Below are positions 34,270 through 44,961 of a stretch of 64,000 nt of DNA, piece by piece. This DNA comes from Hexactinellida sp. DTS-2022 (lineage: Eukaryota > Porifera > Hexactinellida), in NCBI GenBank assembly GCA_028753945.1, contig JAPNXP010000002.1, positions 10,726,001 through 10,790,000 on the forward strand, given 5' to 3'. The stretch's first letter is position 1. Every line of letters starts with the position of its first letter. Under the pieces are notes generated by a model. The model worked only from the letters and a program-made list of their open reading frames with translations, had not been told where the DNA came from and did not search any database. The translations under genes were made by a program, and so were the position numbers.

Positions 34270-34700
34270 CACTAGGCGAGTCCAGACCCGCCCAGAATGG
34301 CACTATTGACGTCTATGTATAGACTCAATCCCAAAATTGATAATTTGATAATTCCTCTTATTTTTAAAAGGTTTCTATCATAGAGATAATGAACTCATTA
34401 TTTCAGATCAATATATCAACTCAAAGTCACTTAATCATGTCACTTAAAACATCCGTGCAACTTGAGCCGCAATATATAATACCATAGGTTCAATGCATGT
34501 GCGCGAGTTTAACAATATAAGGTGAAATTGGGGGGAGGGTGCACGGCACAGAACGATTGAGACGAGCGATGGTAAGGGCTCTGGGGGCTTGCCCACCAGA
34601 AAAATCGATTCATAATGCCCAGAGATCAAATTGCAACCATTCTTGGAACCAAGAGAGTAAAAAATCCATTCTCAAATCTATATTATTAAAACTCGATTGT
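34270..34700. other. Unassigned DNA
   Basis: No feature recognised before the tetranucleotide repeat. Confidence 0.4.
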
Positions 34701-34704
34701 TGTG

Positions 34705-34788
34705 TGTTTGTTTGTTTGTTTGTTTGTTTGTTTGTTTGTTTGTTTGTTTGTTTGTTTGTTTGTTTGTTTGTTTGTTTGTTTGTTTGTA
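34705..34788. repeat. (TTTG)n microsatellite
   Basis: About 20 uninterrupted TTTG units. All three open frames across it on each strand are artefacts of a 4-base repeat. Confidence 0.97.
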
Positions 34789-35155
34789 AGGAATAGAACC
34801 GCATTTATAATTGAGATAGTGATTAACTTCCAAATGCTATTATAAGTAAACAAGTATGCTGATTTGGAATTAAGCATTTATAAATTTCTCATATGAATAT
34901 TTATTGTTGTCCATCTGCTTCGGGCAATCTCTTACTTATGGCTAATCAATATCAGAAACCAAAATGAATATTTATGATCTAAAAAACAGTTTATTGCATT
35001 AAACACTACATCTATATATGTAGTATATAGATCCAGAAAAAAAAATTACTAAAATCGGTCTAGAACTAATTTTTTTGGTATTTTTGCTATTTTTATCAAT
35101 ATTAACCCCTTTTATGACGAAATTTTTCAAAAAACGACCAAAACGGACAAAGTGA

Positions 35156-35496
35156 GTTTGCGCCAACATTCGCCCAGAAGTTTATATACCAGACATCATG
35201 TTAAATCCTCTTCTCTCGTATAGTTTATGAGTAGATCTGTGATTTGTCTGGTTGTATAAGCTTTTCGATGCATTCTTCACCTTTTACGACCAAATCGTGA
35301 CGAAATTCCATGAAAATCCAAAAAAAGAGGGGTTTTTTGACCGATTTTCTTTTTAAACATCAAAAAAAAAAAACTTCTAAATTTGATAGAGCTTATACAA
35401 CCCGACAAATCACAGATCTATTCATGAACTATACGATAGAATAACATTCAACTTGATATCTTGCATATACACTTCTGTGGGAATGTTGGCGCAAAC
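35156..35496. repeat. Inverted repeat with 115-120 bp arms
   Basis: GTTTGCGCCAACATTC at the left is mirrored by GAATGTTGGCGCAAAC at the right. The arms stay similar through AGATCTGTGATTTGTC and GTTGTATAAGC, and about 110 bases lie between them. The arms have diverged by several substitutions. Confidence 0.85.
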
Positions 35497-36970
35497 CCTC
35501 TAGGGTATAGGAATTTAACATTACGAAATTTAAAAAATCCATTTTCAAAAAGAGTATTTGTAAAATGGAAATTTCAATGGTTGTTTTATTATATACTATG
35601 TATAAGTGTTCTACAGTAAAACAATGGATAAGCTGAGACCATAATTTTTTGCTGATATTGATTAGCCTTATATTTTCCTGAATATTTTGTATGGGATAAA
35701 ACTAAGCGAGAATGGAAGCCGCGAGTTAAGGGGCGCGGTACCATGGTTGGTCGAGTGTTTTCTGCTCATCCAAGTGAGGGAGAGCGGTTCTACTTGAGAA
35801 TTCTTTTGAACCACGTCACTGGATGTACCAGCTTTGAGGCTATTCGTACTCTTCCTGACGGAACGGTCTTTTGTAGCTTCAAGGAGGCCGCATTCTACCG
35901 CGGATTGCTTGAAGATGATAGCGAATATGATCTGTAATTGGCCATGGCTGCTTCGTGGCATATCCTCCACAATACGTCAAATATTCGTTACCATTCTACT
36001 CTATAACGAACCCTGTGATCCTGCAGCACTTTGGGAAAAGCATAAATATACTTTTTCTGATGACTTTCTGCATCGTGCTATAAAATCTGTGCCCGATATC
36101 GAGGTTGATGTGCACATCATACTTAATGCTGCCTTAGTGGATATTGATAAGCGTTTGCAAAACCAGGGGAAATCTCTAGCCGATTTCTCTGGAATGCCAA
36201 TGCCCATTCACTCCAGAAGCCCATACAAGGAGGCTCTTATTATTCAGAGATAATTCGATTATGACGTAGATGAACAGCTAGCAATATTGTTCATGAAGTT
36301 CCTTCTCTTAACTCTGATGAGCTTAGTGTGTTTACCTCTATAATGACAGCGGTAAATGATTCTGAGCTGTATCCCAAAATTTTCTTTGTAGATTGACCCG
36401 GGAGCATAGGAAAGACATTTCTGTACTATACACTTTTTCTCAAGTTCTCTCACAGAGTCAAATTGCCCTTGGTTTAGCTAGCAGTGGTATAGCCGCTCTC
36501 CTACTCTCAGGAGGGCGCACTGTCCACTCTAGGTTGAAAGTTCCCTTTGATAACAATGAGTTATCTGTATGCAACATTCCAAAAAGCTTTGGCACAGCTA
36601 ATTAAGCGTGCAAAACTTTTGGTATGGGAAGAAGCGTGCGTCAAATAAGCATGTAGCTGAGTGTGTTGATCGCAGTTTAGGGATATATGTTCCTGTGATC
36701 TCCCTTTTGGTGGTAAAGTGATGGTTTTGGAGGTGACTTCCGTCAGATACACACTGTAGTTAAGCATGGGTCGAGAGCTGAAGTGTTCCCTTCCTGTCTT
36801 AACAGGACATATCTCTGGCCTTCTATTAAAGTAATGAAGCTGACAATAAATATGCGCCTCCAAACATTAATATCACAAGATGCCCTCCAGGTCAGTAAAT
36901 TCTCCAACTTATTATTAAGAGTAGGAGAAGGTACTGAACCTGAGGATGACAATCAAATGATTCACATAGA

Positions 36971-37890
36971 CAGTGGCGCCCACAGGGGTATGCAGTATAA
37001 GCACGTACGTATACAAATTTAACTGGGTAATTTTCTTGGTTGTTTAATACGTATTTTATTGATACTTATTTTCGTATATCTTACTTATTATATCGCGCTA
37101 TTGGAATTGTAATGAACAACAACTTTCGGTTTAATCGTTATTCTTTTAATGTTAATCGACCTTAGAATAGTCTGTATAGTATAAATTTGATTAGTGGCTT
37201 GCATCTTGTTTTACAATAAGATTTTAACATATACTATACAACTGAATTTACTTTGAAAACATCCCTTGTTGATCATATACCGTATTTATTCTAATATTAG
37301 CCCCTATTCGAATAATCGCCTACCTCCAATAATAGCCCCCCCAAATTTGCAAATAGAAATTTACTACAGGTACCCTGAGTAAATTTATTTATCTAATATT
37401 AGACGCAATACGATTATCAACCGACTATGCTAAATAAATTGTATCAACATGTGATATTCTCGAAAAGTCACAAAAATTATTGGTCAGAAAATGGCCTAAA
37501 AAACAATAATCGCCTAGGCTACTATTCGAATAAATACGGCATTTAACTTAAAATACGTACTGATGGATAGCGTATAATGTATGATACGTATTATATGCAA
37601 TACGCGTATCAATCAACTTAAGTAATTTTTATCATTTGATATCTTACTTGCAGCTCTCGCACACAATTTTTGACTCACGGGTCTTGCACAAATGCACGTG
37701 CATCGAGATATCCGATCAACGTTGAGAGGGTTATACATTCGTTTGATGCATCAGGACATCGGCGAATTGCACTTCTCTCAAATAATTAAGAATTTAAGAT
37801 TCAATATAATGCACAATCATACTAATATTTACAGCCCAAATTTCCATATAACATTGTGCGTTACTTTTTAGGGGTCTGTGGGCGCCTCTG
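36971..37890. mobile_element. hAT-type element with target duplication CACATAGA
   Basis: The 15-base ends CAGTGGCGCCCACAG and, inverted, CAGAGGCGCCCACAG are flanked by CACATAGA at 36963-36970 and 37891-37898. Taking it out with one duplication rejoins the helicase frame (MIHID then NKFVV), so it was inserted into coding DNA. It contains a TA MITE at 37280-37538 and has no transposase of its own. Confidence 0.93.
37280..37538. mobile_element. TA-flanked MITE, copy 2 (nested in the hAT element)
   Basis: This is an inverted copy of 18559-18819. It starts CCGTATTTATTCTAATATTA after TA (37278-37279) and ends TACGG followed by CA where TA is expected, so one flank has mutated. It is the innermost layer of a three-level nest. 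Confidence 0.85.
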
Positions 37891-38639
37891 CACATAGATA
37901 ACAAATTTGTAGTTCCAGGTGATTCCATTACAGACTTGGTTACTTCAGTCTATGGTGATCTAAATGAAAATTATGCTGATCGTGATTATGTAGGTCAAAA
38001 AATTATTCTGTCTCCTAAAATGATACAGCTGATTTAATAAATGATTACGTAATTCATCACCTTCCTGGTGACGGTCTAACTCTGTTGAGCTAAGATTCTG
38101 TTGAAGGTTCTGAAGCAATAAATTTTTCAAATGAGTTTTGAAATTCCATCACTCCGAACGGCATGCCTCCTCATCGGCTATTCTTGAAATTGTATGCGAC
38201 CGTAATTCTATTGCGTAACCTTGATCCCGATGAGGGTCTCTGTAATGGTACTCGGTTGATTATTAGAGCATACTCAAATCGAGTAATCGACGCTGAGATC
38301 GCAACTGGTATGCACAAGCATAAGCGAGTGTTTATACCCCGAATTAACTTGACTTCTTCTGAGTCTGAACTTCCGTTTATTCTCAGAAGGAGGCAGTTTC
38401 CAATCCGCCTAGCCTATTGTAATACAATTAACAAAGGGCAAAGTCAGAGTTTGGAAACAGTTGGTCTATATCTTCCATCCCCTGAAGCCATTTTTAGCCA
38501 TGGTCAACTCTATATTGCGTTGAGTAGAGTTAAAAATCAATTGAGACTAAAAATCATGGTATGTGGAACTGATAAATCCAAATCTGGGGAAGTTGGATTA
38601 AAAATGTAGTCTAAATGAAAGTTTTTGAATCCCATTCTC

Positions 38640-40159
38640 AGATTGCACCAATAGAGGACATAGATGAATTATGTTCCTCATTGAATTCCCCTTTCCCAAT
38701 TAACAATGACTCCTTTCCTTGAGGTCATTGCTCCTGCCAAGAGAGACTCTGTCCCAAATATATCTGATGGCAAAGGTAAAATCAATAAACTTCATGAGTT
38801 TAATGACAATACTATTAGGCCATTGAAAGTTATAGACAAAATGGATATTGCTGAATTAAGGCTAAATTACGGCAGATTCACCCAAAAATCACATGAAATA
38901 GTTTTGAAGGTGGGAGTTTGAATTTCAGATATATGATAGAAGACATTATTGCAAGATTTAAACTGAAAACGAAATCAAATTATCTTATATAACCTCGATT
39001 TTATTGGGCGTGCAGTTTTATGCTAATACAAAAGTTCCATAGGGGGATTTCTACATACTCCACCTGATATGTGCGTGGATTTCAAGATCATTATTTGCTA
39101 AAGACCTATACTGTGTGATCTATCAGATAGATCACGGTTATGGGCGGTTGGTGGGCGGCTTAGAATTTTGATAAGATCTAAATACAAAATATTGCGACCT
39201 TTTGAAACCAAAAAATGAATAAAAAGTTAATCTTTTTAATTTAAAAATGTAAACCGTCTACCAACTCCGTACGCTTATTATCTTTAAATAATGATTCTGA
39301 TAACAAACATTGATGGCCGCATTGCCAAATTACCGCATAATATCGACCACCACTTTTGGAAATCGCCGTATGGGAGATTTGTATTAGCCAAATTTTGAAA
39401 TTGACAAAAAATACAAAGTTTAATAAATAGGGACATTTTCTTTTTGGTTTATTGCTTTGTATCGTATAGGTATCTATTACTCACAATTACAGATTAATAC
39501 AAGAAATTTCATTCACGTTGGGGTAATTTAACCTAATTGTATCACCATTACCAGATCCCGAATGTATATTTGAATCAATAGTTCGAAATCCATACGATCT
39601 GTCTGAGTATTTTCACAATGTTACTGTCAATAATCTTACTATTCCGATGCGGCAGAAAATTGCGCATAGTATTGGATTATACGAGATACCCATTTACCAA
39701 TTCGTGAGACTCGAGGTGCATTAAGCAATTATTACACCTCACTTCAAGCACAACTGACAACTTATTTTGATTAGAATGTTTCAGTGTATTATGTTCAACC
39801 AGATGGTAACTGTTTATACCGTTCCCTATCTCATATTATATTTGGCACTGAAAACTTTGTCGAGATATCAAAGTACAATCTAATTAATCCAGTCCCCAGC
39901 ATCACTATAATATTATGCGTAAATCTGGCATACTCAGTGAGCAGGAGTTGCATGAGCATATTAATTTATTTCTGCACCCAATGCATGGGGTACAAATGTT
40001 GAACTCAATATGTTAGCCGCCTTGGCTAGAATTGACATACTCTTAGTTGATTGTACTGATGTCAATTCAATGAATTGGAACATTCTCTCTAACTATTTAC
40101 ACAATCATTTAAAACTCCAATTGAATGTGATCCAATTTTTAATGCACAGACAGTATGTA
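38640..40159 (+). pseudogene. OTU-like cysteine protease gene, interrupted
   Basis: Coding-like sequence runs from 38640 with a frame at 38706 (FLEVIAPAKRDSVPNISDG), is broken by a MITE at 38860-39533, and resumes at 39540 with PDPECIFESIVRNPYDLSEY. At 39784 it holds VQPDGNCLYRSLSHIIFGTE, the OTU Cys box (DGNCLYRS), and, after a frameshift, WGTNVELNMLAALARIDI with the following DCTDVN segment, typical of the central OTU region. The His region should follow near 40160 but is cut by the element at 40160-41205. OTU domains cleave ubiquitin chains and are also found as extra domains in Helitrons and other transposons. Its position just after the helicase on the same strand suggests that it belongs to that Helitron. 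Three frameshifts or stops make it inactive. Confidence 0.7.
38860..39533 (+). mobile_element. 719-bp family TTAA MITE, copy 5 (674 bp)
   Basis: It starts GGCTAAATTACGGCAG after TTAA (38856-38859) and ends GGGGTAATTTAACC followed by TAAT, so the right target is damaged. A deletion of about 45 bases near 39235 explains the shorter length. It interrupts the OTU-gene frame. Confidence 0.9.
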
Positions 40160-41205
40160 CAGGGGCGGATCCAGTGGGGGGGTTTAGGGGGTTGCAACCC
40201 CCCCTTTTGTGTTGAGTGGTAACTCTATCGCATTACTTTGAGAGTTTCCATTCCATCACAGATACTTGTGCTGTACCTCATGATAAGAAACACACTCTTA
40301 CAAAGTCCACCGATTAGCTATAGGATGTACTAATAAGTAGTATCTAAACTAGTATTTGGATAAGATAACTAACTTTCGCAATAACGCTTGTGATAGTAGT
40401 TAAAGAATCAATTAAACAACATAATACAATTGGATAATAATAGTATGTTTGCTAGTCATAAAATGGCATCTAAAATCAACTCCAGATGTATAAGGGTCGA
40501 TTTTTCTGGGGTACACGCCCCCCAGACCCCCCTTGGAAATGCTCGCTTATGTATTAACAACTGTTATGAACAATCACTGAAGTAGAAGATTAATAGTTAA
40601 TTTCGCAGAGTTATTATACAAGAAGTATTTAGTTATGTAACATACTAAGAAATCTCAACCAATATACAGTACATATTGGATATAGTGATAATGGTGGGGA
40701 CATGTGATTTGTGACCAAATTATCACTATATCCAATATATCACTATACCCATTATATCACTATATCCACTGTATCACCGCATCTAATATATGACTGTATA
40801 CATTGTCAATACTTATATTCTGAAAAGAATAATCAAATTCCTTATCAAATTCAAGTGGTAACGATATTTATACTGTAAAATATGAAATTCTGGGGACCAA
40901 GGATGGTCAAAAATCCAATATTCTTGTGTAATCTGTACACAAATTATCATTATATCCAATAATGATATAACTATAAGCAATAAAATTTGTATGGGAATTG
41001 CTCGGAGACGCGCCTAAAGCTGCAAAATTATCACTATATCCAATATATCACTATATCCATTATCACTATATCTATTATGTACTGTACTAACTGCAAACTA
41101 TCTACTGAGTATTCCTAAATGAATTACTTCTGTTGCTACTATTAAGTAATCTGCCTTACTTAATCACACAACCCCCCCTTTTTAAAAACTCTGGATCCGC
41201 CCCTG
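40160..41205. mobile_element. CAGGGGCGGATCCAG-ended element with 5-bp duplication ATGTA
   Basis: The termini CAGGGGCGGATCCAGTGG and, inverted, CAGGGGCGGATCCAGAGT are perfect over 15 bases. ATGTA flanks both sides (40155-40159 and 41206-41210). Runs of C or G lie just inside both ends. The interior has two blocks of ATATCACTATATCCAAT repeats (40722-40800 and 41028-41080). It has no coding capacity. It interrupts the OTU relic. Confidence 0.8.
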
Positions 41206-41845
41206 ATGTATTTACATCATAGACTTAGCCGTCTTGAAGGAAATGAACATTTGGTTCCTTCTTTTTTGTTTAGTAATGTTTCATCGCAATGATGAATAAT
41301 ACGTCGGTTGCTTACAGTTCGGTCTCTAAGTCAGAACTAGCGCCCCTTCTTGATGAGTTCATAACTTAGAAAATTCGTTTAAACTAAGTTTTTGCTACTT
41401 ATCATTTTTTAATGTGGCCAGGGAGTTTAATTACTCTTATAATCACTTATCTGATTATTTCCTGGCTCAGGCTGCTGTGGGCTCTGTTATACTTGATCAT
41501 ATTTGGTATATACACGAGACCCAATAAGCCCCATTAAAATCTGTACAATTTTTTTATTTTTACATTTCATATATAATTCTTGACTCCACCCAATTACTCG
41601 ATTACTTCCAGTCAACAAATTAATTTAAAAAAATATAACCCTTAATAGTGTAATCCAGTAGAACTACAAGCATGTCTATCAACAACATTCAGGCTCATTT
41701 CACAAGGTCAGTAATTATTGTGCATTCATTGATGTATTTGTTAACCGTTTAACTTAATAGAATAAGTTGTACAAAGTTAAAAGCAATAATCACTCTGCCC
41801 CATAACTACTATACTATCTACTGGGTATCGAGTGAAAAAAGGACA
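41206..41845. other. Possible end of the OTU gene, then AT-rich DNA
   Basis: Right after the element a frame reads HHRLSRLEGNEHLVPSFLF to a TGA at 41292, which could be the continuation of the interrupted gene. Its frame relative to the upstream part is uncertain. From 41300 on nothing is recognised. TCTACTGGGTATCGAGT at 41816 is a unit of the repeat at 45370-45790. Confidence 0.4.
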
Positions 41846-41850
41846 AGCAG

Positions 41851-42224
41851 CAGTGGCGGCGCCAGGGCGCCGCCGCTGGGAGGGCACCAGGTGGGCAAAC
41901 CTGAACCCAGGGGGGGCACACCTTTTTAGAAAAATCGCAGGAATTCATAGTTGCCGTCGAGACTCGAGAATCCACATATTTTCCCAGTAGAGTATAAAAA
42001 ACTAATCCCAATTTGCCCAAAACTCCAAGAATCGCAAGCCGTTCGCATTTCAAACTGGTGGATCTTGTTGTTGATGTTCAATATTGTTCATATTTCGCTA
42101 AAAATATCTGAGAATATTTGTTTTCCAAAGAATCTTTCATAAGTGTGCCCCCCCTGGCGGGGGGGCACCATTGTCCCGTGGGGGGGCACGTGCCCCCCCT
42201 GGCCCCCCCCTGGCGCCGCCACTG
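41851..42224. mobile_element. hAT-type MITE with target duplication ACAAGCAG
   Basis: CAGTGGCGGCGCC at the left and its exact inverse at the right are flanked by ACAAGCAG (41843-41850 and 42225-42232). The interior has GGGGGGCACGTGCCCCCC and other G/C-run inverted segments. It is related by its ends to 5000-5340. No gene. Confidence 0.95.
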
Positions 42225-43053
42225 ACAAGCAGCAACATTCACTATCTATATTCCATCTATAAAGTCTACAAAATCACAAGCTACTATTAAATTCGTACAC
42301 TGTATTTCCAATCAACAAGCTACTTTTCAATCCTTTCAATCCGAAGACCATTTGACAATAAGGCGAGTAATTTTCTTGAATTAAATTGTGCAATTCTATA
42401 TATTAATATAGACTTATAAATTCTTAATTACAACTGTTAGAGCTAGATAGGTAAGTTAACTTTCTTGCACTCTTTCGGGGGCCCGGTAGCATTTCAGAGC
42501 AGAGATCATTTTCATTTTTTCATTTTCAAGAAAGTTATTAGTATAATTAATTTATCATAAGAAATAATATTAAAAGTATTAATTATTTAATTAACTAATT
42601 ACTGCATCATAAGTTCTATAACAATATCAAAAATACCAAAGTTACCAGAATTAATTTATCTTACGAAATAATGTCCAAAGTATTAATTATTTAGTTAACT
42701 AATTACTGCATCAAAAGTTCTTAACATTTTCTAAATACCAAAGTTACCAGAACTAATTTATCTTACGAAATAATGTCTAAAGTGGGGTCTGCAAATGGCG
42801 GCCCGCGGACCAAATACGGCCCGCGAAACAATTTTCGTAGCCCGCCAAAAGTATGGGTTATATCTTTATTCAGAGGCGGATGCAGGGGGTGGAGGCAGGA
42901 GGCCTGGGCGCCCCCTTCGAAAACTAGCAAAGTAATATCCACATGACAGTACAGTACCTGTAGCCAGTAACTGACTATTTCAATCGTCGGGATGGAGTCA
43001 AATCCGAGATAATTATAATATAATTGATCATAACTTATATTATAATACTTATA

Positions 43054-44277
43054 CAGTGGAACCGCGCATATCGGGGCACGCCTCGTATCGGTGCAGTCGG
43101 TTGGGAATTTGTTTTTTTCCCATTAAAAATAACCCCGCGTATCGGGGCGCCATTCACTTATCGGGGCACTCCACCGAAGATTATTTCTCTTGAGTAATAT
43201 GCTTTTTACTTTTGAGCAGCTTAGTATTCTTTGTGATGGCCGCTAAGCGTCACCCACTCACGCTAGAGACTCGGCTGAGGTAATAGGGGGAGTTTTTCAA
43301 AAAAAGATCTCCGTGAATATCATAGATTTGTGACTCCCAGTGTAGGTAAAGTATAATGTGAAATTGTAATGTGTAGTACTGCTTAAATATCAGCCTAAAA
43401 CTCTAGGTTTTGACTACAGTAATACCTCGTTTTACGCGTTTTCGTTTTACGCGGAACAATTTTTTATGACCAAAACTTTTTTCACGCGATCCTCAACTCG
43501 TTTTACGCGGTTTATCTATGATTTTCATACAATTAATTCTCTTTATATGGATATTTTCGATAATAGCGGTTCTAAATTTCCAAAAAAACAAAAATTATGA
43601 TTTAGAGATAGTAGATAGTTAGGGATATGTATTTGTCGTATAGTAAGTTCATCCAAATATATTATTGGTCAAATGAATACATATTTGCTTCACTATTCAC
43701 ACTAGAGATACCCGGTTGTGGGAGGTACCCGAAGGTGTAGGGTTGCGGTGTGAAGGGAATTTTAATTCCCTTCACAAATAATTCCCTTTCTGTGGGAATT
43801 CCCAAGTATTCTCACAAGTTGGTTTCTATCAGGATTCCCATAGGTAAAAATAATTTCCATTCAAAACGATATTGGAAATCCTATGGGAATTCCCATGGGA
43901 TTAACATACACACGGAATCCTTGGCTATCTGAGAGGTCCGGATGTTGGATTTTTTAGTGTTTAAACACTAGTTATTTAAAATTTTATTCGATGTTTATAA
44001 TACGTATTTGGAAACGCATCTATTGGTTTAATATGTGTTACTATGAGAATGAACCGTTTTTTTACGCGATTTCGTTTTACGCGGGCTTTTCATGGAACGC
44101 ATCTACCGCGTAAAAGAGGGATACCTGTATATGTGTATGATTTGTTGTGTAGGTGCTAACTTAATTATTTTAACCAAACATATGGATTTTTTTTAGATTC
44201 CCGCGTATCGGGGCACTCCCTCGTATCGGGGCGCTGAGCGCTTGGACGGAGAAGCCCCGATACGCGGGGTTCCACTG
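43054..44277. mobile_element. pogo/Tigger-like element (CAGTGGAACC ends), TA target
   Basis: CAGTGGAACCGCGCATATCG and, inverted, CAGTGGAACCCCGCGTATCG are flanked by TA (43052-43053 and 44278-44279). TATCGGGGC is repeated inside both ends. A partial copy lies at 6021-6372. It hosts the insertion at 43417-44127 and codes for nothing recognisable. Confidence 0.92.
43417..44127. mobile_element. Tigger-like element (CAGTAATACCTCG ends), TA target
   Basis: CAGTAATACCTCGTTTTACG and, inverted, CAGGTATCCCTCTTTTACG lie between TA (43415-43416) and TA (44128-44129). The uninterrupted sequence GACTATATGTG at about 6050 in the related copy shows the empty site. Internally there are GGGAATTCCC inverted motifs (43755-43905). 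No transposase. Confidence 0.92.
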
Positions 44278-44767
44278 TATTGCATCGTTGTATCTAGAAT
44301 AGCCAATATACTGCAATATGAAGGAACTCCCAACTGAGATGAGAATTCGTTAATAAAAATACCAATCAATTCTAATTGTCAAGTGTTGTAAATCTAAAAT
44401 ATTTACGTTACTATGAAATTGATAAATTGTTAATCAATGAATGAATGAATTTTGTAACTGGGAAGTTAGTGCTAGTAAAGAATTGCAGTATTATCCTACA
44501 AAGGTATATTTAGAGCCCAAGAAAATATGGAACAGATAAGGAAATTTGAGGCAGAAATTGACAAAATAAATATGGAACTTCAGCCTCAAGTTTGATTTAC
44601 GCCTACTTATAAAGAAATTAGCGTTTAAAATGACTTCTAAGTGTATATAACTCCAAAAAAATCTGGAGGGTTAACCCCCAGATGCCCTTATAAGTTGCTC
44701 GCTACCCTCGCATTATTTCTTGGGGCCCCCACTTTTCAACATGTCTGGATCCGCCACTGTTATTATA

Positions 44768-44961
44768 CAGTCAGGTCTGCTTATTATGAGCAAGATTTCG
44801 TCTGCTTAATATGAAGATTTTTTATTATGAACAAGCCCTATGGCCCCGATTAAACAACTTACATAGGATTTGTATAAAGTTGAGTTCGCTTATTATGACG
44901 TCTCTCTATTATGAACACAATTTTTTGTCCCCCGAATGTTCATAATAAAAGAACCTGACTG
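44768..44961. mobile_element. 194-bp Tigger-like MITE (CAGTCAGGT ends), TA target
   Basis: CAGTCAGGTCTGCTTATTAT and, inverted, CAGTCAGGTTCTTTTATTAT are flanked by TA (44766-44767 and 44962-44963). Confidence 0.92.

Larger units (their letters stand above)
35660..38610 (+). pseudogene. Helitron helicase (Pif1 family), degenerate
   Basis: The pieces follow Helitron helicase order: PEYFVWDKTKREWKPR near 35690, HPSEGERFYLRILLNHVTG and TSFEAIRTL (35770-35850), CDPAALWEKHKY (36010), a Walker A remnant PGSIGKTF (36397) where the family has PGGTGKT, LLSGGRTVHSR (36500), Walker B-like LLVWEEAC (36615), a frameshifted GDFRQ region (36735), LNRTYLWPS and LTINMRL (36800-36860). After an inserted element (36971-37890) FVVPGDSITDL follows, and then the long 38163-38609 frame with NLDPDEGLCNGTRL, AYCNTINKGQSQSLE and HGQLYIALSRVKNQ, motifs V and VI of Pif1. 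In active elements it unwinds DNA during rolling-circle transposition. Stops in all three codons and frameshifts make it a relic. The Rep nuclease domain is not visible upstream. Confidence 0.85.
42871..44759. mobile_element. CAGAGGCGGATGCAG-ended element with 5-bp duplication TTATT
   Basis: The ends CAGAGGCGGATGCAG and, inverted, CAGTGGCGGATCCAGACA match those of 40160-41205. TTATT flanks both sides (42866-42870 and 44760-44764). It contains the pogo-like element 43054-44277. Outside that insertion about 180 bases on the left and 480 on the right remain, without a gene. Confidence 0.7.

Noticed and set aside
34539-34877. Long frames of CLFV or KQTN repeats on both strands
   Set aside because: They are translations of a (TTTG)n microsatellite. 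A four-base repeat without stops is open in every frame.
40722-41080. CRISPR-like array of ATATCACTATATCCAAT repeats
   Set aside because: The repeats are short, imperfect and contiguous without unique spacers, and lie within a eukaryotic DNA transposon.
43750-43932. Frame with GGGAATTCCC-encoded repeats
   Set aside because: It lies inside a non-coding Tigger-like element; the apparent repeats come from inverted GGGAATTCCC motifs.
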